Below, one piece after another: positions 32,530 to 39,081 of a stretch of 47,663 nt of DNA. Source of the DNA: a bacterium (GTDB lineage: Bacteria > Patescibacteriota > Minisyncoccia > 1-14-0-10-42-19); NCBI GenBank assembly GCA_030690215.1, contig JAUYHD010000032.1, forward strand, positions 1 to 47,663, in the 5' to 3' direction. Position 1 is the first letter of the stretch. The number at the start of each line of letters is the position of its first letter. The notes under the pieces are model-generated. The model was given only the letters and a program-made list of their open reading frames with translations, searched no databases and was not told the origin of the DNA. The position numbers were made by a program, and so were the translations under genes.

Positions 32530-32565
32530 ACATGTAATTTGTTGTCCTTACTTTCATTATATACC

Positions 32566-32586
32566 AATATAACAAGTAGTTATATT
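32566..32586. promoter_or_regulatory. Palindromic operator (C-box-like)
   Basis: AATATAAC-AAGTA-GTTATATT is a perfect 8-bp inverted repeat with a 5-base centre, located between the divergent membrane-protein gene and the HTH regulator. It overlaps the likely polymerase sites of both, so one regulator could control both directions. Confidence 0.65.
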
Positions 32587-32612
32587 CCATATAGTTATAG
32601 AACATAGATGGT

Positions 32613-32834
32613 ATGAAGAAAACCATCTTTGATGATGACTATAAAGTTTTTGTTAAGCGACTAAAGAAAGCTCGTAGCGAATCGGGCTTAACCCAGATTC
32701 AAGCAGCAAAAAAACTTGGTTCTACTCAAGCTTATATTTCTAAAGTCGAAGACGGACAGTTGAGGGTTGATGTCACTCAACTCAAAAGATTTGCAAAAGT
32801 GTACGGCAAAAGTGTTAACTATTTCTTGAAATAG
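32613..32834 (+). CDS. C-protein-like XRE regulator of the R-M system
   Basis: This 73-residue protein is essentially one HTH domain ('VFVKRLKKARSESGLTQIQA', 'LGSTQAYISKVEDGQLRVD'). The size and position beside a restriction gene match controller (C) proteins that delay nuclease expression. It has an upstream palindrome. It is convergent with the endonuclease gene (7-base gap), unlike classical C-R operons, so it may instead control only the divergent genes. Confidence 0.7.
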   Translation: MKKTIFDDDYKVFVKRLKKARSESGLTQIQAAKKLGSTQAYISKVEDGQLRVDVTQLKRFAKVYGKSVNYFLK

Positions 32835-32841
32835 GAACTGT

Positions 32842-33600
32842 CTAGTCTCCGTTCTTGGGAGTAACGAATTCAGATATTTTATCTTTCTTGAATTTAGAAA
32901 GATACCGATGAATCACAAGATTCATATATGAGTTTTTCAGGCGAAAGGCACGAATCTCAGCGGGGGCATCGCTATAGGGTTGTTTGGTTTTTGATTTTTT
33001 GTCATTAGGATCCCTGAATGTGCCGCCGTGTTTTGGGCATAAGGTTAGAGACTGATGTTGGTGCTGGTGGATATGGTGTGCTTCACCCTTTCGAATCATT
33101 TGCAAAATGGCCTGATAGTCCGGTTCAAGCTCTGCGAGAATAGCGGGGGTCATTTCCCAAAGAAAAACATACTTAATCACATACGCAGACCGCAAGCCGT
33201 CATCGTGTACATACCAAACAAATAAAATCTTACGGTTCTTTTTATACAAGGAGGACTGAGAGAGATTTTCATTTTTACATTCCTGTATGTAGTTGATTAT
33301 GTTCAACGACAACGGTTCTTTTACCCGCAGTTTTCCATCCCTCCCCTTCTTTAGGGGACTCGTCTTTAGTTCGACACCAAGAGTAGCAAGGTCTGGTTCG
33401 GCACTGTTATTTTTACCAAGCCCAAAATATCCTTCTTCGACTACATAACCAACACTTGCTTTTGAGAGTACCCTGGAGGTCTTGTCACTTTTGCTGACCC
33501 AGTCAGCTATTTCGGACAGCGTCTTACCTTCAAGGTCTTGCCTTGCTCTTTCCTCAAGTTCCTTGGCCGTTTTAATTTTGCTTAAATCGAGTATTGCCAC
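32842..33600 (-). CDS. MutH/Sau3AI-like type II restriction endonuclease
   Basis: The start is GTG at 33600, 10 bases after a perfect TATAAT. The 252-residue protein contains 'GKTLSEIADW', 'RVLSKASVGYVVEEGYFGLG' and 'AEPDLATLGVELKTSPLKK', which match the MutH/Sau3AI fold with catalytic Asp, Glu-x-Lys. Sau3AI is about twice as long because of a second domain; this protein is nearer to MutH size. Sau3AI and MutH both recognise GATC, so GATC is the predicted target. A later 'HHIHQHQHQ' and 'C' segment is peculiar to this protein. Confidence 0.85.
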   Translation of the reverse strand: MAILDLSKIKTAKELEERARQDLEGKTLSEIADWVSKSDKTSRVLSKASVGYVVEEGYFGLGKNNSAEPDLATLGVELKTSPLKKGRDGKLRVKEPLSLNIINYIQECKNENLSQSSLYKKNRKILFVWYVHDDGLRSAYVIKYVFLWEMTPAILAELEPDYQAILQMIRKGEAHHIHQHQHQSLTLCPKHGGTFRDPNDKKSKTKQPYSDAPAEIRAFRLKNSYMNLVIHRYLSKFKKDKISEFVTPKNGD

Positions 33601-33602
33601 AG

Positions 33603-33700
33603 TACCCCGATTATAGCTGAAAAGTTGATCCTTTTCACTTTTTGTGTTCGAATGCCGTCAAACCTTGATCGAAATAGGCCATAATGTTACGATTTAAGTA
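33603..33700. promoter_or_regulatory. Divergent R/M promoter with two GATC sites
   Basis: The endonuclease -10 is TATAAT (minus, 33610-33615), with GATC (33627-33630) in its spacer. The methylase has TTGATC (33665-33670), 17 bases, then TACGAT (33688-33693), so GATC (33667-33670) is part of its -35. The sites are 40 bp apart. Both transcripts would be leaderless or nearly so. Confidence 0.7.
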
Positions 33701-34945
33701 ATGAAAAAAAATGCTTCCAAAACAATCAAAGTGGTCGAACTCTTCGCTGGCGTTGGAGGATTTCGTATTGGACTAGAGAGAGCTGGGGCGTTCAAAACTG
33801 TCTGGAGTAATCAATGGGAGCCAGCAACAAAGAAACAACATGCTTCCGAAACATACATTGCTCGTTTTGGTTCAGATGGACACTCGAATGAGGATATTGC
33901 AAAAGTAAGAGTATCTGACATACCTGACCATGAACTCTTGGTGGGCGGTTTCCCATGTCAGGATTATTCGGTCGCGAGAACATTAAGTCAGGCAACAGGC
34001 CTGCAAGGGAAAAAGGGTGTGTTGTGGTGGGAGATTCACCGTATTTTGAAAGAAAAAGGTACCAAAGCGCCTAAGTACTTGATACTTGAAAATGTGGACA
34101 GATTGCTCAAATCACCTGCCTCTCAACGAGGTCGTGATTTCGCAATAATGATTGCTTCGTTGAATGACCTCGGATACATAGTCGAGTGGCGTATCGTTAA
34201 TGCCGCAGAATATGGTATGCCACAGAGACGACGACGTATTTTTATAATGGGTTATAGAAAAGGTACTACTTTGTATAAGAAGATTAAGAAACAAAAGAAT
34301 CCTGGAGACTGGATTGCAGGGTCAGGAGTAATAACGAAAGCATTCCCAGTTGAAGAATCTATAGACTTTTCTCATTTTGAGGTCAAGGGAGATTTGGCAG
34401 AAATAAGTTCAGAGTTTAACAAAAAGAACCCAACGATTAGTCCATTCAAGACAGGAGGGATTTCAATCGAAAGAAAGGTCGTTACGGCGGAAGTGAAACC
34501 GAACTACAGAGGTAAAAGAATAACTCTTGGCGACATTTTGATTGACGAAAAAGATGTTCCAGACGACTTCTTTGTCAAAAAAAGTCACCTCCCAGATTGG
34601 AAGTATTTGAAAGGAGCAAAAAAGGAAGAGCGTAATGGGAGAGATGGTTTTAAGTTTTTTTATGTGGAGGGACCAATGGTCTTCCCAGATTCACTTGATA
34701 AGCCCTCACGGACGATTATCACAGCAGAGGGTGGGAATACGCCATCTCGATTTAAGCATGTCATTAAGACATCTTCAGGAAAGTTTCGGAGATTGACTCC
34801 CATCGAACTTGAGAGACTTTGTATGTTCCCAGACAATCACACAGTAGGACAACCAGATGTGAAGAGAGCTTTCTTTATGGGAAATGCTCTTGTAGTTGGT
34901 GTCATTGAACAACTCGGTAAGTCTCTTTTGAAAGAAGTGGATTGA
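33701..34945 (+). CDS. DNA cytosine-C5 methyltransferase (GATC predicted)
   Basis: The 414-residue enzyme has motif I 'VELFAGVGGFRIGLE', motif IV 'GGFPCQDYS' with the catalytic Cys, motif VI 'LILENVDRLL', motif VIII 'QRRRRIFIMGYR', and motifs IX-X 'RRLTPIELERLC' and 'FMGNALVVGVIEQL'. The variable target-recognition region spans about residues 185-335. It resembles M.Sau3AI-type enzymes, which methylate the cytosine in GATC. It protects DNA from the divergent nuclease. Specificity is inferred from the nuclease family and GATC depletion. Confidence 0.92.
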   Translation: MKKNASKTIKVVELFAGVGGFRIGLERAGAFKTVWSNQWEPATKKQHASETYIARFGSDGHSNEDIAKVRVSDIPDHELLVGGFPCQDYSVARTLSQATGLQGKKGVLWWEIHRILKEKGTKAPKYLILENVDRLLKSPASQRGRDFAIMIASLNDLGYIVEWRIVNAAEYGMPQRRRRIFIMGYRKGTTLYKKIKKQKNPGDWIAGSGVITKAFPVEESIDFSHFEVKGDLAEISSEFNKKNPTISPFKTGGISIERKVVTAEVKPNYRGKRITLGDILIDEKDVPDDFFVKKSHLPDWKYLKGAKKEERNGRDGFKFFYVEGPMVFPDSLDKPSRTIITAEGGNTPSRFKHVIKTSSGKFRRLTPIELERLCMFPDNHTVGQPDVKRAFFMGNALVVGVIEQLGKSLLKEVD

Positions 34946-35087
34946 GAGACTTCATCTATATTTGCTGTCCTGTTTTTTCGAGAAGAGTGTAGGCCTACCT
35001 AAAAAGGCCAATCACTACCTATTTTTTTTACCCTTATTTATGGGACAGCTATCAATTTGTTCGTACCGCTAAAACGTACTTACCTCT

Positions 35088-35120
35088 CTTTCCAAGCCGA
35101 CCTCTAGTGATGAATTCCCG
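35088..35120. other. attR (element/comM junction)
   Basis: The arm CTTTCCAAGCCGACC (35088-35102) is followed by TCTAG and then comM sequence from 35106. The arm pairs at 13 of 15 positions with the arm in attL. The 160 bp between the methylase stop and this site contain no ORF. Confidence 0.85.
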
Positions 35121-35729
35121 GAATTTGACCGGCGTATTATAGAAGCATTGCGCCAGCCATTGGAAGACGGGTATATTACGGTTGCGCGAGCGCGAGGCGT
35201 GATGCAATTCCCCGCGCGTTTTATGCTCGTTGCCGCTATGAATCCGTGCCCCTGCGGATATTTTGGTTCAAAAATAAAAGAATGTGTCTGCCCCGTATCT
35301 TCCCTTTTTCGTTACCAACGAAAAATTTCGGGGCCTATCGTAGATCGTATTGATGTCTGGATTGATGTGGGCGAAATCCCTCATGAAAAATTAGATGAAA
35401 AAGACCCAAAAGCAGTTTCTTCTGCAGATATGAGAGAACAAGTAATTGCGGCGCGTACGACGCAGATGGATCGATTTAAACATAATAAGAAAAAAATATT
35501 TACAAATAGCGAAATGAATGTGCGTGATCTTGATACGTATGTTCCGCTTTCGTCGGGCGTAAAAGCCGTTCTTGTGCAGGCGGCAGGGCGTCTTCGCCTT
35601 TCTGCGCGCGCCTATCATCGCGTTATCAAAATTGCGCGTACGATCGCGGATCTCGCGGGGAGCAACGACATCCAGAAAAATCATGTTATGGAAGCGCTTC
35701 AGTATCGGCCGAAAGAAAAATCTCTCTAA
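35106..35729 (+). pseudogene. comM: comM 3' part, separated by the element
   Basis: Codons continue in frame from the 5' part: AGT-GAT-GAA gives 'SDEFPEFDRRIIEALRQPLE', completing Walker B, followed by 'VAAMNPCPCGYFGS' (sensor and Cys pair), 'ISGPIVDRIDVWIDV' and a C-terminal helical domain ('RLSARAYHRVIKIARTIADL'). It has no start codon of its own that would make sense; the TTG at 35148 in the track is not a gene start. It is intact with no internal stops, which indicates recent or reversible insertion. Confidence 0.95.
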
Positions 35730-35778
35730 TCAATGCACCATACATTCTTTTTCGTATTGTTTTACAGCAACGATCTGT

Positions 35779-35812
35779 AACATTCTAACATTCTGCAGAA
35801 TGTTAGAATGTT
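35779..35812. repeat. 34-bp perfect palindrome made of doubled octamers
   Basis: The sequence is AACATTCT twice, GC, then AGAATGTT twice: a perfect palindrome that is also two direct repeats. It lies 50 bases after comM. It could form a hairpin in RNA, but no T-run follows directly, so an operator or a recombination relic is as likely. Confidence 0.8.
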
Positions 35813-35989
35813 GTTTGAAGGCGGGACCATAAGTCGGGGAAAATGGCTCTGAAGCCCAGCATTGGGTGGCATGGGGCAGAATTCTATTCCAAACTGCAAC
35901 ATTTTTCTTTTTGATTGGATACTTCATAAGACGTAGAATAGTTTAATCTTTTGCGCGGTCGGTTGTTTAATAGTCTGGCCGTTTTTTGT

Positions 35990-36013
35990 ATATTAAACAC
36001 TCGGTGTTTAATA
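35990..36013. other. Hairpin in the comM-to-band-7 spacer
   Basis: TATTAAACAC-tcg-GTGTTTAATA is a perfect 10-bp hairpin followed by A7, not T. The 400-bp spacer otherwise holds no convincing ORF (the 65-aa minus-strand ORF overlaps the palindrome and is rejected). Confidence 0.5.
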
Positions 36014-36031
36014 AAAAAACGTCCCGCTTTC

Positions 36032-36060
36032 AGGGGAAGGGCAACCCCTTGTTTTTTTTA
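36032..36060 (+). terminator. Terminator before the band-7 operon
   Basis: AGGGG and CCCCT form a short stem around GAAGGGCAA, followed by TGTTTTTTTTATTTTTT on the plus strand. Confidence 0.7.
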
Positions 36061-36068
36061 TTTTTTAA

Positions 36069-36127
36069 TGGTATAATCACTCTTATAAAAATCCTTGAAA
36101 ATTAAATAAAAATTCACCAAAAGGAGG
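36069..36127 (+). promoter_or_regulatory. Extended -10 promoter and strong Shine-Dalgarno
   Basis: TGGTATAAT (36069-36077) is an extended -10 box. AAGGAGG (36121-36127) lies 7 bases before the ATG at 36135. This is one of few genes in the window with an obvious Shine-Dalgarno sequence. Confidence 0.75.
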
Positions 36128-36134
36128 TTATGCA

Positions 36135-37163
36135 ATGGACATATTCCTTATCATTAAGGGCATCATAAGGATGCTGGAAGCGGCCTATGGGTTTGTTCGT
36201 CCGTATGTTTCTTTTGACGTAACGAGTATTGTGCTACTTGTTGTTGTTTCTTTGGCTGTGATTATCCTCTTTCTGCTCTTTCAGAAGAAAAATGGCGACA
36301 GCCAGAGGGCAATATCTAAAGTTAGAGCATGGCGATTCATGCCGATTGCGGTAAAGCTACTCATCGTTTTATATGCTGTAGCTTTCCTCGGTGCGCTGTA
36401 CTTTCATGAATGGCTTCTAGCCGTTTCTATGGTCGCTTTCGCTTGTTTTCCGGCATACATCTGCTGGTTTGAGACAATAGAAAGTCCGGATGTCGGCGCG
36501 CTCTATTTTTGGGGCGACCTTAAGGGCTCGGTTGGTCCTGGCTTTTTTGTTTGTTTTGATTTCATTTGTTATGTGAGGAAAAGTAGCCGTGAATTTCTTA
36601 TCTTCGAAGTTGAAGACGAAGAGCTATATGTGAAATCAAAAAGCTCTCTGACCGATATCGCTGTAGGCATCCAGGTAACGATTGAGCGCGGTTCGAGTTA
36701 TGAAGACCTGGAGAAAGACCAACAGCTCCGGTTTCCTAACACGCCAGAGGGTATGCAGGCGCTGACAAGGGTTTTCAGAAACACATCTTTGAGTGAAGTA
36801 AAAACAGACCTTGGGAAGGATACTGTTCGTAATATCATCATAGACCAGGGCGGGAAAGAACAGCTGATACTCGAAAAAATAGAGAAAAAAATATCTTCTC
36901 TTTATGGCTGGCACTGCCGGGCAGTTGAACTGTATAACACCAAGGGCAGTAAACAGGTGCAAGCTGAAGGAAAAAAATTGCTGGGCGGAGGCGATGCTCA
37001 TGCTCTTAAGCAATTAGCTGAAAGCGTAAAAGGCTCTTCGCTAGGAGAAGCCGCTGCTATGATGAGTCCGTATATCGGAACAGCTCTCGGGCAGGCCGCC
37101 GGTAAGAAATTATTTAGTACTGGCAAGAAACCGCAGAAAAAGGAGGAGCATAACAATGACTGA
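36135..37163 (+). CDS. SPFH/band-7-like membrane protein
   Basis: Three hydrophobic segments (about 28-50, 73-92 and 96-112) precede a soluble region that resembles a band-7/SPFH domain ('VGPGFFVCFDFICYVRKSSR', then 'DIAVGIQVTIERG') and a helical stretch with 'EQLILEKIEKKISSLYGWHC'. The C-terminus is Gly/Ala/Lys-rich. SPFH proteins form membrane rings that organise proteases or membrane domains. The gene overlaps its partner by 8 bases. Confidence 0.75.
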   Translation: MDIFLIIKGIIRMLEAAYGFVRPYVSFDVTSIVLLVVVSLAVIILFLLFQKKNGDSQRAISKVRAWRFMPIAVKLLIVLYAVAFLGALYFHEWLLAVSMVAFACFPAYICWFETIESPDVGALYFWGDLKGSVGPGFFVCFDFICYVRKSSREFLIFEVEDEELYVKSKSSLTDIAVGIQVTIERGSSYEDLEKDQQLRFPNTPEGMQALTRVFRNTSLSEVKTDLGKDTVRNIIIDQGGKEQLILEKIEKKISSLYGWHCRAVELYNTKGSKQVQAEGKKLLGGGDAHALKQLAESVKGSSLGEAAAMMSPYIGTALGQAAGKKLFSTGKKPQKKEEHNND

Positions 37164-38028
37164 CACAAACACAAGTCCTCGTCGTCGCAACCCCAAAGTT
37201 CTTCTGCTTGGTATTCCGCTTGTGCTCGGTATCATGGTTTTTGTTTTCTTTTTGGGAGGATCCTTTGATGGCATTTTTTCTTTCTTGCCGCATGCGTATG
37301 CTCCTGTGTTGAAAAAGGTGCTCGTCATTGCTCTTGGGTTCTGTGCGCTTGTGTTCCTTATCTTTTTTATAAGAAAGGATAAAGACATTCGCCAATCAAT
37401 GGGAGCAATTTTGACGACTGTTATATCTCTTGTTGGAGGCGGTGTTGCCGGATACTACCTCTACTCTCTTTTTGAGAGCACGGTTGGTATTCAGCAGGGC
37501 ATTGAGCTTAAGATTTTTTTTACGGCTCTTACGGCGTTTCCTATAACAGTGCTTCTTACGAGAATTATCGGCGGCATATCAAGAGAGCAACAGGGAGGTG
37601 TCACGCAATTTCTCATTCTTTGCGTTATTCTCATTGCGATATTCGCAATGAGCTCATGCGTAAAAAAATGGTCCCACGAAGAAGAGACTGCTGAAAAAGA
37701 ATCGCTGTACCTTACCATTGTCGCGCCTACGGAAGGATCTTCGTTCCCGGTGGGAACGCCTATCCGTATTGTTTGGGAGAGCAATGTGCCTAAGCAAAAA
37801 ATAGAGATTCAATGGTGCGGCAAGTCAATCGGGTGCCGAAAGGAAGATTGGCATTATGTTCTTATGCTTCGCAACGGAGACAACGGAGGGGAATTTGTTT
37901 GGTCTCCCCCTCAAAGTTTACGAGGAGACGTTTCTATCTTTGTGGGGATGCTTGTCCCGCAGAGATTCCAAGAAGAATTTGGTTCCGTTTGGGTGCTAGA
38001 AGCTCGAACAAAAATTCAAATTCAATAA
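37156..38028 (+). CDS. Membrane protein with Ig-like (Kre9/KNH-type) surface domain
   Basis: Four to five hydrophobic helices (about 15-35, 50-70, 80-105, 115-135 and 145-165) are followed by a C-terminal ~110-residue domain beginning 'LTIVAPTEGSSFPVGTPIRI', which is the pattern of Kre9/KNH-like Ig folds. The Cys pair in 'IQWCGKSIGCRKEDW' may form a disulfide. It is co-translated with the band-7 gene, so a membrane complex of the two is likely. Closed by a strong terminator. Confidence 0.7.
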   Translation: MTDTNTSPRRRNPKVLLLGIPLVLGIMVFVFFLGGSFDGIFSFLPHAYAPVLKKVLVIALGFCALVFLIFFIRKDKDIRQSMGAILTTVISLVGGGVAGYYLYSLFESTVGIQQGIELKIFFTALTAFPITVLLTRIIGGISREQQGGVTQFLILCVILIAIFAMSSCVKKWSHEEETAEKESLYLTIVAPTEGSSFPVGTPIRIVWESNVPKQKIEIQWCGKSIGCRKEDWHYVLMLRNGDNGGEFVWSPPQSLRGDVSIFVGMLVPQRFQEEFGSVWVLEARTKIQIQ

Positions 38029-38032
38029 ATCA

Positions 38033-38074
38033 AAGCCCTGCCAGGAAGAAATTCTTGACAGGGCTTCTTTTTTT
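38033..38074 (+). terminator. Terminator of the band-7 operon
   Basis: AAGCCCTG and CAGGGCTT form a stem extended by internal CA/TG pairs, followed by CTTTTTTTG. Confidence 0.9.
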
Positions 38075-38126
38075 GTGTGGAGTATGGTATTTTGAGGTAA
38101 GTCCTTATGATTTTTTATATTTTTAT

Positions 38127-38180
38127 GCGCCCGTAGCTCAATTGGATAGAGTGTCTGGCGGAGTTTATCCCGCTTAAAGC
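38127..38180 (+). pseudogene. Truncated 5' half of an Arg-type tRNA
   Basis: GCGCCCGTAGCTCAATTGGA and the D-arm continue to 'GAGTGTCTGGC', very like the 5' half of the adjacent tRNA, but the sequence then runs into a CCCGC-TTAAA-GCG hairpin and no T-arm or acceptor partner follows. It abuts tRNA-Arg(TCG) exactly. Confidence 0.75.
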
Positions 38181-38254
38181 GTCCCCGTAGCTCAATTGGA
38201 TAGAGTGTTTGGCTTCGAACCAAAAGGTTGGGGGTTCGAGTCCCTCCGGGGACG
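38181..38254 (+). tRNA. tRNA-Arg (anticodon TCG)
   Basis: The acceptor GTCCCCG pairs with CGGGGAC. The D-arm is GCTC...GAGT. The anticodon arm TTTGG-CTTCGAA-CCAAA has anticodon TCG. The T-arm is GGGGG-TTCGAGT-CCCTC, and the discriminator is G. CCA is not encoded, consistent with the CCA-adding enzyme downstream. Confidence 0.95.
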
Positions 38255-38470
38255 CTTTGTGCGGGAGACCAAGAAGTTGGGGGTTCGCCAGGTCATCCGA
38301 CCTGGCGCCCAGTCGAATGACTGGGCGAGTCCCTCCGGGGACGCTTTGTGCGGGAAACCAAAAAGTTGGGGGTTTTCCCGATTTGTCCAAAATTTTTAAC
38401 GAAGTAAAAAAAATTTTGGCAACAAATCGCAATCCAGTCGAATGACTGGGCGAGTCCCTCCGGGCGTACT
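38255..38470 (+). repeat. Two 3'-half copies of tRNA-Arg interrupted by hairpins in the T-loop
   Basis: After the intact tRNA, the stretch from the anticodon 3' stem through GGGGGTT recurs twice (from about 38269 and 38356). In each copy the T-loop is split. The first insert is CCAGGTC-atcc-GACCTGG plus CCCAGTC-gaat-GACTGGG (38288-38325). The second is a ~20-bp hairpin (38380-38428) plus CCAGTC-gaat-GACTGG. After each insert the T-arm resumes as CGAGTCCCTCCGG. Confidence 0.85.
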
Positions 38471-38496
38471 ACGGAGGAAGAAAAATTTTTAATCAT

Positions 38497-39081
38497 ATGC
38501 AGAAAAGAGTTTTTATAATTCACATGTGGGATAGCCACCCCAAAGATGGATGGTATCCTTGGTTGCAAAAGGAGCTTGAAGGCAAGGGTTTCCAAGTTCA
38601 GGTTCCGGCTATGCCGGAGCCAGCCAAGCCAAATATAGAGAATTGGGTTTCGCGCCTCGCAAAAATAGTCGGCAATGTTGATGAGAATACTTTTTTCGTT
38701 GGCCATAGTGTTGGTTGCCAAACTATCCTTCGATATTTTGAAAATTTACCTGCCGATAAAAAAGTTGGTGGCGCGGTTTTCGTGGCTGGCTGGCTTAAAC
38801 TCGTGAACTTGGAAACCGAGGAAGAAAAAGAAATTGCGAAACCGTGGTTGGAAACTCCGATTGATTTCAACAATATTAAACAACATACTACTAAATTTGT
38901 TGCTATCTTCTCTGATAATGATCAATGGGTTTCTATTGATAACAAAGCTTTGTTTGAACAGAAATTAGGGGCAAAAACAATTATTGAAAACCAAAAGGGC
39001 CATATCAGTGGAGATGAAGGAATTGCTGAATTACCAAGCGCCCTAGAGTCAATAGTGAGTTTTTCTGACTTAAACTTATGA
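38497..39081 (+). CDS. RBBP9/YdeN-type alpha/beta serine hydrolase
   Basis: This 194-residue protein matches the RBBP9/YdeN family: 'VFIIHMWDSHPKDGWYPWLQ', the nucleophile elbow 'FFVGHSVGCQTILRYF', the acid in 'AIFSDNDQWVS' and a terminal 'KGHISGDEG' with the catalytic His. Substrates of bacterial members are unknown. GGAGGAAG (about 38474-38481) lies 15 bases upstream as a possible but distant ribosome site. It overlaps the next gene by 4 bases. Confidence 0.88.
   Translation: MQKRVFIIHMWDSHPKDGWYPWLQKELEGKGFQVQVPAMPEPAKPNIENWVSRLAKIVGNVDENTFFVGHSVGCQTILRYFENLPADKKVGGAVFVAGWLKLVNLETEEEKEIAKPWLETPIDFNNIKQHTTKFVAIFSDNDQWVSIDNKALFEQKLGAKTIIENQKGHISGDEGIAELPSALESIVSFSDLNL

Larger units (their letters stand above)
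25826..35107. mobile_element. 9.28-kb serine-recombinase integrative element in comM
   Basis: The element lies between two copies of TAG (25825-25827 and 35105-35107), the only bases shared at the junctions. It encodes a large serine recombinase, an excisionase-like protein, an ImmR/ImmA-like pair, a phage-type replication protein operon, a DUF1508 protein, small unknown proteins and a type II restriction-modification module at the right end. No capsid, terminase, relaxase or secretion gene is seen, so it is neither a complete prophage nor a self-transmissible ICE. The layout (integrase and repressor at one side, replication in the middle, defence cargo next to att) recalls phage-inducible satellites or an integrating plasmid. 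Confidence 0.93.

Noticed and set aside
35148-35729. Independent short gene starting at TTG 35148
   Set aside because: The frame continues upstream to the junction at 35106 and matches the missing half of comM, so it is a gene fragment.
35730-35927. 65-aa minus-strand ORF after comM
   Set aside because: It runs through the 34-bp palindrome, which accounts for its repetitive 'NILQNVRMLQ' segment; no start signal is visible.
38255-38470. CRISPR-like array at the repeated tRNA segments
   Set aside because: Only two partial copies exist, the intervening sequences are palindromic and related, and no cas gene is in the window.
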